Under the pieces are notes generated by a model. It saw nothing but the letters and a program-made list of their open reading frames with translations, did no database searches and was not told the DNA's origin. Made by a program: the position numbers and the translations under genes. Below, one piece after another: positions 50,939 to 60,396 of a stretch of 64,000 nucleotides of DNA; the stretch's first letter is position 1, and each line of letters begins with the position of its first letter. Location: assembly GCA_050304135.1 (NCBI GenBank), contig JBNLDC010000022.1, positions 1 to 64,000 on the forward strand. Reading direction: 5' to 3'. The DNA is from JAFGNB01 sp050304135 (GTDB taxonomy: Bacteria; Fibrobacterota; Chitinivibrionia; Chitinivibrionales; Chitinispirillaceae).

Positions 50939-52756
50939 ATGGCCAAGAAAAAAATCAAATTCATGTGCACAGCGTTTCGTGACGGTTTTCAGTCGGTGTT
51001 CGGCGCACGGGTCGCCACGAAAGATTATATCCCCGCTATTAAGGCCGCAAAGGAAGCTGGTATAGATTACTTTGAATCGGGGGGCGGTGCAATGTTTCAG
51101 TCACCGTTTTTTTACTGCAAGGAAAATTCATTCGACGTGATGGATGCATTCCGTGAAGCGGCCGGACCCGATGCCAATCTCCAGACACTTGCCCGCGGTG
51201 TCAATGTGGTCGGTCTGGAATCACAACCGTCGGAAATCATCAAACTGCATGCGGAGATGTTCAAAAAACACGGTGTCACCACGATCCGTAATTTCGATGC
51301 ACTCAATGATGTCAACAATCTGATCTACAGCGGAAAAGTTATCAAGGAAGCCGGTCTGAAGCATGAAGTCTGCGTGACCCTCATGGAACTACCTCCGGGA
51401 TGCAGCGGTGCTCATGACGCTGAATTCTACGCAAAAACACTCAAGGATATACTCGATGCGGGAATTCCCTTCGACAGCGTCTGTTTCAAGGACGCATCGG
51501 GAACCGCGACACCGGCCAAGGTGTATGCCACCGTTAAGGCTGCCCGTAAACTGCTTCCTGAAGGTGCTCTTATTCACTTTCATACGCACGAGACCGCCGG
51601 TACCGGCGCCATGACGTACAAAGCGGCACTTGATGCCGGAGCGGATCTGATTGATCTCTCACTCGCACCCTGTTCAGGTGGTACCTGTCAGACGGACGTA
51701 CTGACCATGTGGCATGCACTGCGTGATACCGAATACGAACTCGATGTGGATGTTGACAAGGTACTGATTGCGGAAGAAGTATTCAAGGACTGCATGAAGG
51801 ATTACTTCCTGCCGCCGGAAGCAACCGCAGTCGAGCCCCTCATACCCTGGAGCCCCATGCCGGGTGGCGCGCTTACCGCCAACACCCAGATGCTTCGTGA
51901 CAACGGTCTGATGGACAAATACGATGCCATGATCAAAGCGATGAGTGAAGTAGTACGCAAGGGCGGATTCGGTACCTCGGTGACCCCGGTTTCACAGTTC
52001 TACTTCCAGCAGGCCTTTAACAATGTCATGTTCGGTGAGTGGAAGAAAATCGCCGACGGTTACGGAAAAATGGTGCTCGGATATTTCGGAAAAACACCGG
52101 TCGCACCGGATCCGGAAATCGTGAAAATCGCCGCGGAACAGCTCAAGCTTGAGCCGACCACCAAAACGGTACTCGAGCTCAACGATTCTGACCCGAAAAA
52201 AGGTATCGCTCCCGCGAAAAAGCTGCTCGAAGACGCGTCGCTCCCGGTTACCGATGAGAACATTTTCATTGCCGCAGCATGTAAAGAAAAAGGTATTCTC
52301 TATCTGCAGGGCAAAAGTGACATGGGTATCCGTAAAGTCGACAAATCGGCTGCAGCGGCACCGGCAGGGGGAAAAACTTCTGATTCCGGTAACTACACTG
52401 TCACCGTCAACGGGAAAAACTATTCCGTCTCCATTGAAAACGGAAAAACAACCGTCAACGGCAAACCCTACACCACCTCGATTGCCGAGGGCAGTGCCGC
52501 ACCCGCTGCCGCAGGGGCCGGAGCAGCCGCAGGAAGCGGTGAAGGCACGGAAATCAAATCACCGATGCCGGGTAAAGTCTTTAAAATTATCGCGGATGTC
52601 GGTGAACATGTGAATTCCGGTGAAACCATTCTCATTCTTGAGGCTATGAAAATGGAAACTACCGTGATTTCAACGGTCAGCGGTACGGTCTCGGAAATTC
52701 TGGTCGGTGTCGGCGATCAGGTCAACGGAGAACAGGTGCTTGCCCTGATCAGCTGA
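50939..52756 (+). CDS. oadA: Oxaloacetate decarboxylase alpha subunit (carboxyltransferase-biotin carrier)
   Basis: A 605-residue cytoplasmic protein. The carboxyltransferase TIM barrel (about 5-290) has TAFRDGFQSVFG, CFKDASG with the carbamylated Lys184, and HFHTHETAGTG with the metal His pair. The conserved PYC-OadA domain follows (about 300-470). Ala/Gly/Pro-rich linkers lead to the biotinyl domain (about 535-605) with EAMKMET and biotin site Lys571. It moves CO2 from oxaloacetate to biotin. The N-terminal RDGFQS differs from the more usual RDxxQS only in spacing residues. Methylmalonyl- or glutaconyl-CoA specificity is excluded by this carboxyltransferase type. GAGG precedes the ATG; a strong terminator follows. 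Confidence 0.95.
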   Translation: MAKKKIKFMCTAFRDGFQSVFGARVATKDYIPAIKAAKEAGIDYFESGGGAMFQSPFFYCKENSFDVMDAFREAAGPDANLQTLARGVNVVGLESQPSEIIKLHAEMFKKHGVTTIRNFDALNDVNNLIYSGKVIKEAGLKHEVCVTLMELPPGCSGAHDAEFYAKTLKDILDAGIPFDSVCFKDASGTATPAKVYATVKAARKLLPEGALIHFHTHETAGTGAMTYKAALDAGADLIDLSLAPCSGGTCQTDVLTMWHALRDTEYELDVDVDKVLIAEEVFKDCMKDYFLPPEATAVEPLIPWSPMPGGALTANTQMLRDNGLMDKYDAMIKAMSEVVRKGGFGTSVTPVSQFYFQQAFNNVMFGEWKKIADGYGKMVLGYFGKTPVAPDPEIVKIAAEQLKLEPTTKTVLELNDSDPKKGIAPAKKLLEDASLPVTDENIFIAAACKEKGILYLQGKSDMGIRKVDKSAAAAPAGGKTSDSGNYTVTVNGKNYSVSIENGKTTVNGKPYTTSIAEGSAAPAAAGAGAAAGSGEGTEIKSPMPGKVFKIIADVGEHVNSGETILILEAMKMETTVISTVSGTVSEILVGVGDQVNGEQVLALIS

Positions 52757-52783
52757 ACAACAGATTTTTCCAATAGCAACGAA

Positions 52784-52818
52784 GCTCTGCCGGTAATACC
52801 GGCAGAGCCTTTTTTTTT
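52784..52818 (+). terminator. Terminator of the oadGBA operon
   Basis: GCTCTGCCGGT (52784-52794) pairs perfectly with ACCGGCAGAGC (52798-52808), followed by nine T. Confidence 0.96.
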
Positions 52819-52945
52819 CGAAGAACAACACCTCCCCCAGCCGAAACCTGCAACCGGACCACGTCCGGCCACCACCTTGCAGAAATGGCGGAGACTGCGG
52901 CAACCGGGAACCTACACACCTACGCCTCGAAGTAATCCTTGAGTA

Positions 52946-54718
52946 TTATTGAACGACAACACTCACCGCGTTGAGCAATTCTTCCCGGAGAAACGGCTTC
53001 TGGAGAAATCGGACTGCACCCTTATTGAGTAATTCCTGCGTGATACCGGCAATACTGTACCCGGACATTATGATCACCGGTATTCCGGCATCTATTTCTC
53101 TCAGTTTATAAAAGAGGGTTTTCCCATCCGTTTTCGGCATGATGATATCGAGGATCACCAGAGAGATCGTTGTGTGCTGCTCCCTGAAAAAACCAAGTGC
53201 CGATGCACCACTGGTAAACATCGCAACTTCATATCCGGATTTTCTCAGGTGTTCACCCACTATCAATACAATCTTTTCCTCATCATCAATAATAAGCACC
53301 CGCCGGGTCTGATCACCGGATGTGCTACCTTTATGAACAACTGGTTCGGCTCCGGAAAGATGTCCGGACGTTTCTACCCCGATCGCGACAATCGGAAAAT
53401 AGAGTTTGAAGGTAGTTCCATTATTCATTGTACTGGTCAGATCGATGGCTCCGTGATGCGTCTGCATGGTACCGTACACCGCCGCCAGCCCCATACCTGT
53501 CCCTTCCCCCTGTTTTTTTGTTGTGAAAAAGGGTTCGTAGATGTGCGCAACGGTTTCAGCATCCATTCCGGTTCCGGTATCTCGAACAGAAACCTCGTTG
53601 TACCTTCCGGGAGTCAGTGCAATCCCATGCTCCCGACAATAGGCCGCATCAAGATCCACAATAGCCGTTTTCAGTTCGAGTACCCCACCATCCGGCATGG
53701 CATCACGAGCATTCACCGCAAGATTGAGCAAAGCACTCTGAATCTGTGCCGGATCCCCTACGGTGCAGACGGGACCATTCCCCAGTTCAATTTTTATTTC
53801 TATGGAACGTTTGATCGTATGCCGGAGTATCGAGACCACCTCCTTGAGGATCTGATTGAGATCTATCGAAATATTCTGTATCTGACCCTTGCGGGAAAAA
53901 GCCAGGAGCTGGGTTGTCAGTTCCGCACTGCGTTTACCGATATCAATAATATCCCTGGCACTGTCACGAAGCACCTGATCGGAAAGAGCATCGAGCAGCA
54001 GCTCCGCATTACCGATTATTCCACAGAGCATGTTGTTGAAATCATGGGCGATTCCCCCCGCCAGCTGTCCGATCGCATCCATTTTCTGCACCTGTACCAG
54101 TTGTTCCCGCAGCTTTTCCCGGTCTTCTTCAGCTTTTTTACGTTCCGTGAGTGTCTGTTCCAGCTCTGCGGCATAGGCCTTCCCCTCCTGATAGAGAAGG
54201 GCGTTCTTGACTGCAAGGGCGGCGAAGTTTGCTAAAGTAAAGGATAGGGCGGACTCCATTTCCGAAATTAGTTTCGGTGTACCAATCGATCCCACGATGA
54301 GTGCGCCCATTACTTCCGTCTCAGCGATAAGTGGAAGAAACAGGAGGGTTCTCAAATTCCGTAGTTGAGCAACAGACTCTTCCGCCGGCGTTTGCTTAAT
54401 TTTAGTGAAATCAGGAACGAACACCGGAGCTGAAGACTCTATGGATTTCCTCATATGGGGATGGTCATCCAGTGATCCCAAACGCAATGCTTCCGGAAAA
54501 TCAGGTGGAAGCGAAGGTGTTGTAGCCCACAGACGAAGCTGTCCTTTATCAAGCAGGTAAATGGCAGCGGTTTCCAAACCGGATGTCTGTGCGACCCCTT
54601 CGACCGTAGCCTGAAGAATAGTATTAAGGTCAAGTGAGGATATCAGTTGCTTACTTAGGTCAAAAAGTTTTCGAAGGTAAGGCTCGGCAGTAATTGTTGG
54701 AGGAAGATATTCCGGCAT
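52946..54718 (-). CDS. Soluble hybrid sensor histidine kinase (GAF-HK-REC)
   Basis: A 590-residue cytoplasmic kinase without transmembrane helices. A GAF domain (about 30-175) would bind a ligand. A short coiled coil (about 180-212) leads to the HisKA dimerisation helix with the phospho-acceptor His225 (GGIAHDFNN). The HATPase domain (about 330-440) has NLAVNARDAM, DTGTGM and GTGMGLAAVYG. A C-terminal receiver domain (about 470-590) carries Asp524 (VILDIIMP) and the usual Lys in FLQKPF. No output partner is encoded nearby; phosphotransfer to a separate HPt or regulator is expected. Confidence 0.94.
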   Translation of the reverse strand: MPEYLPPTITAEPYLRKLFDLSKQLISSLDLNTILQATVEGVAQTSGLETAAIYLLDKGQLRLWATTPSLPPDFPEALRLGSLDDHPHMRKSIESSAPVFVPDFTKIKQTPAEESVAQLRNLRTLLFLPLIAETEVMGALIVGSIGTPKLISEMESALSFTLANFAALAVKNALLYQEGKAYAAELEQTLTERKKAEEDREKLREQLVQVQKMDAIGQLAGGIAHDFNNMLCGIIGNAELLLDALSDQVLRDSARDIIDIGKRSAELTTQLLAFSRKGQIQNISIDLNQILKEVVSILRHTIKRSIEIKIELGNGPVCTVGDPAQIQSALLNLAVNARDAMPDGGVLELKTAIVDLDAAYCREHGIALTPGRYNEVSVRDTGTGMDAETVAHIYEPFFTTKKQGEGTGMGLAAVYGTMQTHHGAIDLTSTMNNGTTFKLYFPIVAIGVETSGHLSGAEPVVHKGSTSGDQTRRVLIIDDEEKIVLIVGEHLRKSGYEVAMFTSGASALGFFREQHTTISLVILDIIMPKTDGKTLFYKLREIDAGIPVIIMSGYSIAGITQELLNKGAVRFLQKPFLREELLNAVSVVVQ

Positions 54719-54885
54719 ACCACTCCTTGTTCGGTATTCTTTAGAATAATACTATTTATCAGAAAAAAACGGGAGATTTTTCAACATACCATGTACCATT
54801 ACCCTGCATTGCAGAACCGTACCTCAGATTTCCGACGGGTCGGTTGTACAATCCGCAACGAAGGTGTATCTTTCAAAGAAGCCCT

Positions 54886-55275
54886 ATGAAACAAATCCTG
54901 AACATAGTACAATCGCACTGGGTTGTAATAACCGTCTTGCTACTGTCGGTGATAACGGTGTTGTCACTCTGGCCGCTCGAAACTCTTCCCGAAGCTCCGG
55001 GGAGCGATAAACTCCATCATTTTATCGCTTACGGGTTTCTTGCACTGCCGGTGGCACTGCGCAAGCCGCGCCTCTGGAGCGTTCTGTGTATGTTGTTCGT
55101 TGCCTACAGCGGACTGATAGAACTGGTGCAACCGTATGTCAACCGCTACGGCGAATGGAAGGATATGCTGGCGAACAGTTCCGGGATAGTCTGTGGAGTA
55201 GTCACTGCCGGAATCCTGCAGTATCTGCTCTTCCGGAGCAATAATCACTGCAGAAAGACACCAAAGGAGCGGTAA
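54886..55275 (+). CDS. VanZ-family membrane protein
   Basis: A 129-residue protein with four predicted helices, starting at the ATG at 54886. The VanZ-like pattern is visible: GSDKLHHFIAYGFLALP, a central GLIELVQPYVNRYGEWKDMLANSSGI and a last hydrophobic helix. The His-His, Glu and Asp-x-x-Asn residues are conserved in the family. VanZ-like proteins are linked to teicoplanin resistance in enterococci, but most members, like this one, have unknown roles in the cell envelope. Confidence 0.85.
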   Translation: MKQILNIVQSHWVVITVLLLSVITVLSLWPLETLPEAPGSDKLHHFIAYGFLALPVALRKPRLWSVLCMLFVAYSGLIELVQPYVNRYGEWKDMLANSSGIVCGVVTAGILQYLLFRSNNHCRKTPKER

Positions 55276-55316
55276 CTCTTTCAACTGCACAACTCCCTGA
55301 AAACTAAGGAGTAATT

Positions 55317-57278
55317 ATGCGTCCGATTCTCTACCTCCTGATTTTCTGCCTTTTCCCTGTGTCCGGGGTGTTTGCCACGACAGTGAGCAGCTATGGAACC
55401 GTGCGGGACGACGAAACGCTCCTTCCACTCGGCGGCGTTCTGGTGAAATCGACGGGTACCGGTGAAACTCAGGTCACCGATTCCACCGGTCGTTTTCTGC
55501 TTACCACCGTTGCTGTCAGATATGACCGGAAACTACCTCCCGGGCACACCGTCATCCGCTGGGATTTCCGTACCGCGCTTCTCGATATCAGCGATGCACC
55601 AGGGGTGACAACACTTGAACTTTTCAGTATCGGTGGAAGACAACTAACCCTCTTCCAACCGAAACCCGGCCGGCGGTTCATCGCTCTCCCCAGGTTACCA
55701 TCAGGAATGTTTCTTCTGACCGCAACGTTTCCTTCTGGTACCATCACAATGAAACTGTTCTCGGTTCCTGGTGTGCATTCAGGGAGTTTCCATTTACCGG
55801 GAGGACAGGGCTCCCGTACTGCCTCGCAGCCGATCACCTCCGACACGCTTGTACTCAGTAAAGAATTCTACCGGACAAAAAAAACTGTATATCAAATCGA
55901 CAGCATCTATCAGGATTTCACGGTACATCTGAAACCGTCAATCGGCGACTACCTTTTTCTGGATACGGTTCGCACCTACAGGCTCACCATTGCCGATGCG
56001 GCCATGAACACCCTGAACGATTACTACACCCTCTCTCCGGCTCCGGGAAATACCAATCCGGTATACGTTCCCGCACATCTGAGCGTCGAAAACAGAGATC
56101 TTGACTCCATCGCCGTGCGCTATCGGGGGGATCAGTCACTCTGGGACTGTATCACCAACGGCAGCCGTAATGTGCTCAGATACCCTCAATTCGGTTTCGG
56201 CAACGATGATGTCTGTGCTAAATTCTCATTTAAATTCAACTTCAAAAAATACCGGGTTGATCAGCGGCTCTACGGACTGAAAAAACTCAATTTCCGCTCC
56301 ATGTCGTACGACCCGACCAAAATGCATGAGCGACTCGCCTTTTCATTCTTCCACGATATGAACATAGTGGCACCACGTACCGCCTATGCACGTCTCTATG
56401 TCAACAATGACTATTGGGGACTGTTCTGTGTTGTTGAAGAGATCGACGGGCGTTTCACGAAACAGCGGTTTCCGGAAAGCGGCGACGGCAACCTTTACAA
56501 GGATCTCTGGCCCGATTCACTCACGGGCGACGGCGATGTTCGTGCCGCACTGAAAACCAATGAAGAGGCGGGAATGGTGGACGACTTTATTTCATTCCGT
56601 GATGCAGTTGCCGCAACGTCAACCACCGATTCGACCTTTACACAGGTTGTCGGCGGGCATATCGACCTTCCGTACTGTATCAGGTATATGGTAGTCGACC
56701 GGGCTATCATGAACTTTGACGGCCTCGTTGCTCTTTACACCGGGACCGGTTACCGGATCCGGCATAACTTCTGCTGGTACCGGGATCTTCCCTCGAGCAA
56801 ATTCATCCTCATTCCCTGGGATCTGGACAAAGTATTTCTCTATCCCGAACCGAATTTCTGGACGGACAACCAACCCGTCGGCAACAATACCGTCCCCAAC
56901 TGGAATGTGGTTACCAGTGACTACGCTCCGATCGGCTGCTACTTTGATCCGAGCACCATAGCGATGAGCTTTTTGGGTGACGGCCCCTACTATGATGTCG
57001 TGCCGATTGACTCAGACAAATTCCTCCGCCTTTTCCGGAACGCGACATGGAATAATTTCATAACGACCGGGCGGGAGTTTCTTGACGAGGTATTCCTTCA
57101 GGATACGGTCGATGCCCGTCTGACCGGGTGGCGCAGGCAGATTGCCGCTGCGGTCGGTGAAGACCCGACAATTGACAGCGCCGCATGGGAGATTATGGTA
57201 GATAGTCTCTCGCACTCAATTCCGAGCTTAAGGAACCACTTTGAACTGATGCTGGATTCGTTGATCGTACTCCCGTAA
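55317..57278 (+). CDS. Secreted CotH-kinase family protein
   Basis: A 653-residue exported protein. AAGGAG lies 5 nt before the ATG; a signal peptide covers 1-20. A carboxypeptidase-regulatory-like strand set (about 22-55) follows. Residues about 70-150 resemble a Por-secretion sorting domain (LELFSIGGRQLTLF, LPSGMFLLTATF) but sit inside the chain rather than at its end. The CotH domain (about 240-640) has YRGDQSLWD, KKYRVDQRLYGLKKLNFRSM, YARLYVNNDYWGLFCVVEEID and the catalytic-region WDLDKVFLY (DxD-like). CotH proteins are atypical kinases that phosphorylate surface or spore-coat proteins, and are frequent in cellulolytic bacteria. Confidence 0.87.
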   Translation: MRPILYLLIFCLFPVSGVFATTVSSYGTVRDDETLLPLGGVLVKSTGTGETQVTDSTGRFLLTTVAVRYDRKLPPGHTVIRWDFRTALLDISDAPGVTTLELFSIGGRQLTLFQPKPGRRFIALPRLPSGMFLLTATFPSGTITMKLFSVPGVHSGSFHLPGGQGSRTASQPITSDTLVLSKEFYRTKKTVYQIDSIYQDFTVHLKPSIGDYLFLDTVRTYRLTIADAAMNTLNDYYTLSPAPGNTNPVYVPAHLSVENRDLDSIAVRYRGDQSLWDCITNGSRNVLRYPQFGFGNDDVCAKFSFKFNFKKYRVDQRLYGLKKLNFRSMSYDPTKMHERLAFSFFHDMNIVAPRTAYARLYVNNDYWGLFCVVEEIDGRFTKQRFPESGDGNLYKDLWPDSLTGDGDVRAALKTNEEAGMVDDFISFRDAVAATSTTDSTFTQVVGGHIDLPYCIRYMVVDRAIMNFDGLVALYTGTGYRIRHNFCWYRDLPSSKFILIPWDLDKVFLYPEPNFWTDNQPVGNNTVPNWNVVTSDYAPIGCYFDPSTIAMSFLGDGPYYDVVPIDSDKFLRLFRNATWNNFITTGREFLDEVFLQDTVDARLTGWRRQIAAAVGEDPTIDSAAWEIMVDSLSHSIPSLRNHFELMLDSLIVLP

Positions 57279-57484
57279 ACGAATTGTTCTGCTACGTTAG
57301 TAATAGTCTCAACGGTGCACTACGGTTATGTGATTTACTATCAGGGTCGGGAGCGGCATTGTGTTTACTTCAAGGATTTTTTGAAAACAGCAGTGAAATA
57401 CCGAAAACCGGCTCCGACCAAACAGAAATCGGTGCCGACTAGTATACAATAAAAGCGATGTTGGGAGGGGGCGCATACTTCAGG

Positions 57485-58492
57485 TTACGGGAGTTGCCGC
57501 AGATAGAGCACTATACCGCTGTCACCGCCTGCCATGAAGCGCCCGTCATTTAATTTCCCGACAAAAGCAAGCTCGCCATCAACTCCGGATTCCGATGGCT
57601 GCCAGGTGGCACCACCATCCTGCGAAATAAGCAGCAGCCCATTGTCTCCGACCGCAACCCCCGTTCCCGCCCCGTTGAATGCAACGCCATTGACCGATGT
57701 TTTTCCGTAATACACCGGGGTCCAGGTTTTTCCCCGGTCGGAAGTCCGATAGACGGTTCCGTCGTCGCATCCGGCACACCCCTCATTGTCGTTTACAAAC
57801 CCTACCGACGTATAATTGATTGACTCCCGGAATACCTTTGCAACATACTGCATGTTGGAGAACGATTTGTCGTAGCATATTGAAAAACCGCTTTCACCCA
57901 CCAGCAGGATATCCCCGTTCGAAAAAATATGCAAAGCATTCACGTCAACTTCGGCGAAGGGAACAGCGGTTTTCTGCCATGGGCGTACGGGTTCCTTCCA
58001 CTTTCCATAACGGGTCTCTTCAACGCTTCGCACGATCTGCTCCTCATCACCGATTCCGATCGCGGTTCCCGGCTGCAGTTCAAGGATAACATTCACCTGG
58101 ATATCGTCATCTTTCCAGACCCGCTTCCAGGTAGCCCCCTGATCGGTACTGGCCGAGATGAAATGTTCATCCCATGAATTTACTCCTGCAAGAAGGACTC
58201 CGTCAGACGTCATCAGGAGCCCCGAAATACCACCATCAACCTTTTTCAGTTCGGTAGTTTTCCAGGTACGACCATTATCAAGGGAAACAAACAGGTGTTC
58301 GTCTCCTCCACCGATATACAGCGCATCTTCCGTAACGAGCGCCGACTCGAGTGATTCTTCCGTAAACGGTTTGCCCCGTTCAACGGAAAGATTTTCGGCG
58401 GCGAGTGAACTCCCCGGCTCGATAAAAACCAGCGAAGATACGACACTGATAACGCTATAACCGACGTTTCTGAACAAAGACGACAAATGCAT
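57485..58492 (-). CDS. Exported BNR/Ycf48-like beta-propeller protein
   Basis: A 335-residue secreted protein, starting at the ATG at 58492 with CGGAG upstream. The signal peptide ends near residue 32 (Ser-Leu-Ala-Ala). The rest consists of repeats with the BNR/Asp-box pattern S-x-D-x-G-x-T-W: SLDNGRTWKTT, STDQGATWKRV, TSDRGKTWTPV and SQDGGATWQPS. This is a sialidase- or Ycf48-like beta-propeller. No sialidase catalytic Arg triad or Tyr/Glu pair is evident, so it is probably a binding or assembly protein. Confidence 0.83.
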   Translation of the reverse strand: MHLSSLFRNVGYSVISVVSSLVFIEPGSSLAAENLSVERGKPFTEESLESALVTEDALYIGGGDEHLFVSLDNGRTWKTTELKKVDGGISGLLMTSDGVLLAGVNSWDEHFISASTDQGATWKRVWKDDDIQVNVILELQPGTAIGIGDEEQIVRSVEETRYGKWKEPVRPWQKTAVPFAEVDVNALHIFSNGDILLVGESGFSICYDKSFSNMQYVAKVFRESINYTSVGFVNDNEGCAGCDDGTVYRTSDRGKTWTPVYYGKTSVNGVAFNGAGTGVAVGDNGLLLISQDGGATWQPSESGVDGELAFVGKLNDGRFMAGGDSGIVLYLRQLP

Positions 58493-58567
58493 GATCACTC
58501 CGGTACGAAAGTTGGAATACTGGTTTCTCTTGGTACCCTCATCGAAATAACATAGACAGAACTGTTG

Positions 58568-58607
58568 CAAAAACAAAAAAACGGCAGACGAAAAACAGTC
58601 TGCCGTT
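58568..58607 (-). terminator. Terminator after the ompA-family gene
   Basis: On the minus strand AACGGCAGAC (58607-58598) pairs with GTCTGCCGTT (58589-58580), followed by TTTTTTTGTTTTT. A clear Rho-independent terminator 25 nt past the stop. Confidence 0.93.
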
Positions 58608-58631
58608 TAAGGGAATAACACAAGGGGTCGG

Positions 58632-59552
58632 TTACTCCCCGGATTTCTTTTCCTGCACTATCAGGTCCACGCGACGATTCTTCGCCCGTCCCTCTTTGGT
58701 CTCGTTATCGGCAATCGGCCGCGAAAGACCGTAGCCGATAGCCGTCAGACGTGACGGAGTCACGCCTTGCTCAATAAGAAATGCCATCACATTCTGAGCC
58801 CGCTGTTCGGAGAGTCCCTGATTGTACTCTTCGGATCCGACGTTATCGGTATGACCTTCAACAATCACCTTTGAGTTCTTGAAGACCAGTAGAATACCGG
58901 CGATCTTCGCCAGGCTGGTCTTGAGATCACCAGTGAGATTAGCCTTACCGGTTTCGAAAAGAATATCAGACATCGAGATAATCGTTCCACGCGCATCATT
59001 GGTAACCTGAATAAGCGAACTCTGCAACTCTTTGAACTTTTTATCCGCCTCGTCCTGCATAGCCTTGATGTCGGACTTGAGTTTGTTCGCCATTTCGGTC
59101 GCCTTGCTCCGTTCGACCTCGTTAATCTGTTCATGAATCGATTTGATCTTTTCGAGTGCAGCGATGCGTTTTTCCTGCAGCGTCCGGATATCACGATCAT
59201 ATTTCGCCTGCAGCAGCTGCACTACCGCTCCAACGGTTTTTAGCGAGCAGGCGCTGAAGGCCTCTTTTGCAACCGGTTTTTTCGGTTTTTTAGCTATTAC
59301 CGGTTTCGCGGCGGCAATGGCACTGAGCGCCTTGCCGTACAGATCGGGAACCGCATCGTCACCGGCGGAATGCAATGTCTTGAATGCATCACCAAGCACG
59401 GCACTGAGATCATCAACCGTTGCTGCTTTACTGATTTTTCTGGAATATTTCGTGAGCGGTTTTTCAGCCGGTTCCCACGGGTTCTCTTCCGCAAACACCG
59501 GTACCACCGCCGATACCGACAACAGCAGAGTAATAAGGATAAGTGATTTCAT
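58632..59552 (-). CDS. OmpA-family peptidoglycan-binding protein
   Basis: A 306-residue exported protein. A signal peptide covers 1-21. A helical, partly coiled-coil region (about 80-180) is followed by the OmpA-like domain (about 190-300): LFETGKANLTGDLKTSLAKIAGIL, VEGHTDNVGSEEYNQGLSEQRAQNV, and the ending NRRVDLIVQ. The Asp and Arg that bind diaminopimelate are present (TDNV, SEQRA). It overlaps the DUF4398 lipoprotein gene by one base, a pairing common in FCB and delta-proteobacteria. It probably ties the outer membrane to the cell wall. Confidence 0.93.
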   Translation of the reverse strand: MKSLILITLLLSVSAVVPVFAEENPWEPAEKPLTKYSRKISKAATVDDLSAVLGDAFKTLHSAGDDAVPDLYGKALSAIAAAKPVIAKKPKKPVAKEAFSACSLKTVGAVVQLLQAKYDRDIRTLQEKRIAALEKIKSIHEQINEVERSKATEMANKLKSDIKAMQDEADKKFKELQSSLIQVTNDARGTIISMSDILFETGKANLTGDLKTSLAKIAGILLVFKNSKVIVEGHTDNVGSEEYNQGLSEQRAQNVMAFLIEQGVTPSRLTAIGYGLSRPIADNETKEGRAKNRRVDLIVQEKKSGE

Positions 59553-59953
59553 TATTGCTGCTCCATTGTTTTCAATTCTTTGAGTACCTGCTGATACGCG
59601 GAGACATCCTCACGCGTTTTTGAAAGCGCTTTTTCCTGCAAAGCAACTTCCTTCTCTTTTTTCGCGATAGCGCCCTGCATGAGATCGATCCGGTACAGAA
59701 CGATCGCCCGATCAAGCAGCAGATAGGCGGGCTCGTTTTTGTTCTTTTTAATCAGCTGTTCAGCTGCGTGGTAAAGAGAATCAGCTTTTACACTGGTGGC
59801 ACTGCCGGATTTCTGCCGTGCACACTGAGCCTTGAGTTCCGCAGCCTCAGATAATGCCCCCGGAGCAATAAACGTAAACTGAGCGGCACACGAGGCAAGC
59901 AGAAGCAGCACTACCGACAAGATCAGCAGAACCGGTCCCTTTTGTTGCATCAT
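59552..59953 (-). CDS. DUF4398-type lipoprotein
   Basis: A 133-residue lipoprotein. GGAGGGAG lies before two adjacent ATG codons (59953 and 59950). The signal sequence ends in Leu-Leu-Ala-Ser-Cys (Cys22), a good lipobox. The mature part is helical, with a TPR-like helix pair (SLYHAAEQLIKKNKNEPAYLLLDRAIVLYRI) and a C-terminal coiled coil, as in DUF4398 proteins. It is translationally coupled to the OmpA-family gene and probably forms an outer-membrane complex with it. Confidence 0.85.
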   Translation of the reverse strand: MMQQKGPVLLILSVVLLLLASCAAQFTFIAPGALSEAAELKAQCARQKSGSATSVKADSLYHAAEQLIKKNKNEPAYLLLDRAIVLYRIDLMQGAIAKKEKEVALQEKALSKTREDVSAYQQVLKELKTMEQQ

Positions 59954-60396
59954 TAGTACTCCCTCCTGTTGGTATGATGAATTGAACAGTGAAAACTTGT
60001 TGTTCCTACTCGGGTATCCGGAATTCAGGAGTCAGAATTGACGAAACGTCGCTACTTTATGGTCAGAACAGGAAAAACAGCATGCCGGTTTTTAACCTGA
60101 TTGAGTTCTTCTCGTATGGCGTGATGAGTTTTAAGCAGTAAGACTCCTTATACTCGAAGCTCAAATCCTGGTATTTTTTGCTGGCTTCTGAATTCTGTTT
60201 TCTGACTCCTGAGTAGTTTCAAAGCATTAAAGTAGCAAAATAGTTTGTCTGACTCGATGGTGCAAGTTGTTCATATAGTAGCCGAAACGAGGATTTGACC
60301 ATAGAAGCATGAATTCTTCCCATCGTTTGCATCAACGACGTGCGGCAACCATTTTTCACTGTTCTGCACCAGTCATTGCCTGAAAGGAAGCCTGAA
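59954..60396. other. Intergenic region with a degenerate inverted repeat
   Basis: About 440 nt between divergent genes. TTCAGGAGTCAGAA (about 60024-60037) and TTCTGACTCCTGAG (about 60199-60212) are inverted copies matching at 13 of 14 positions, enclosing about 160 nt with no intact frame. This may be the remnant of a small mobile cassette. The 3' end provides AAAGGAAG before the ATG at 60397. Confidence 0.45.
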
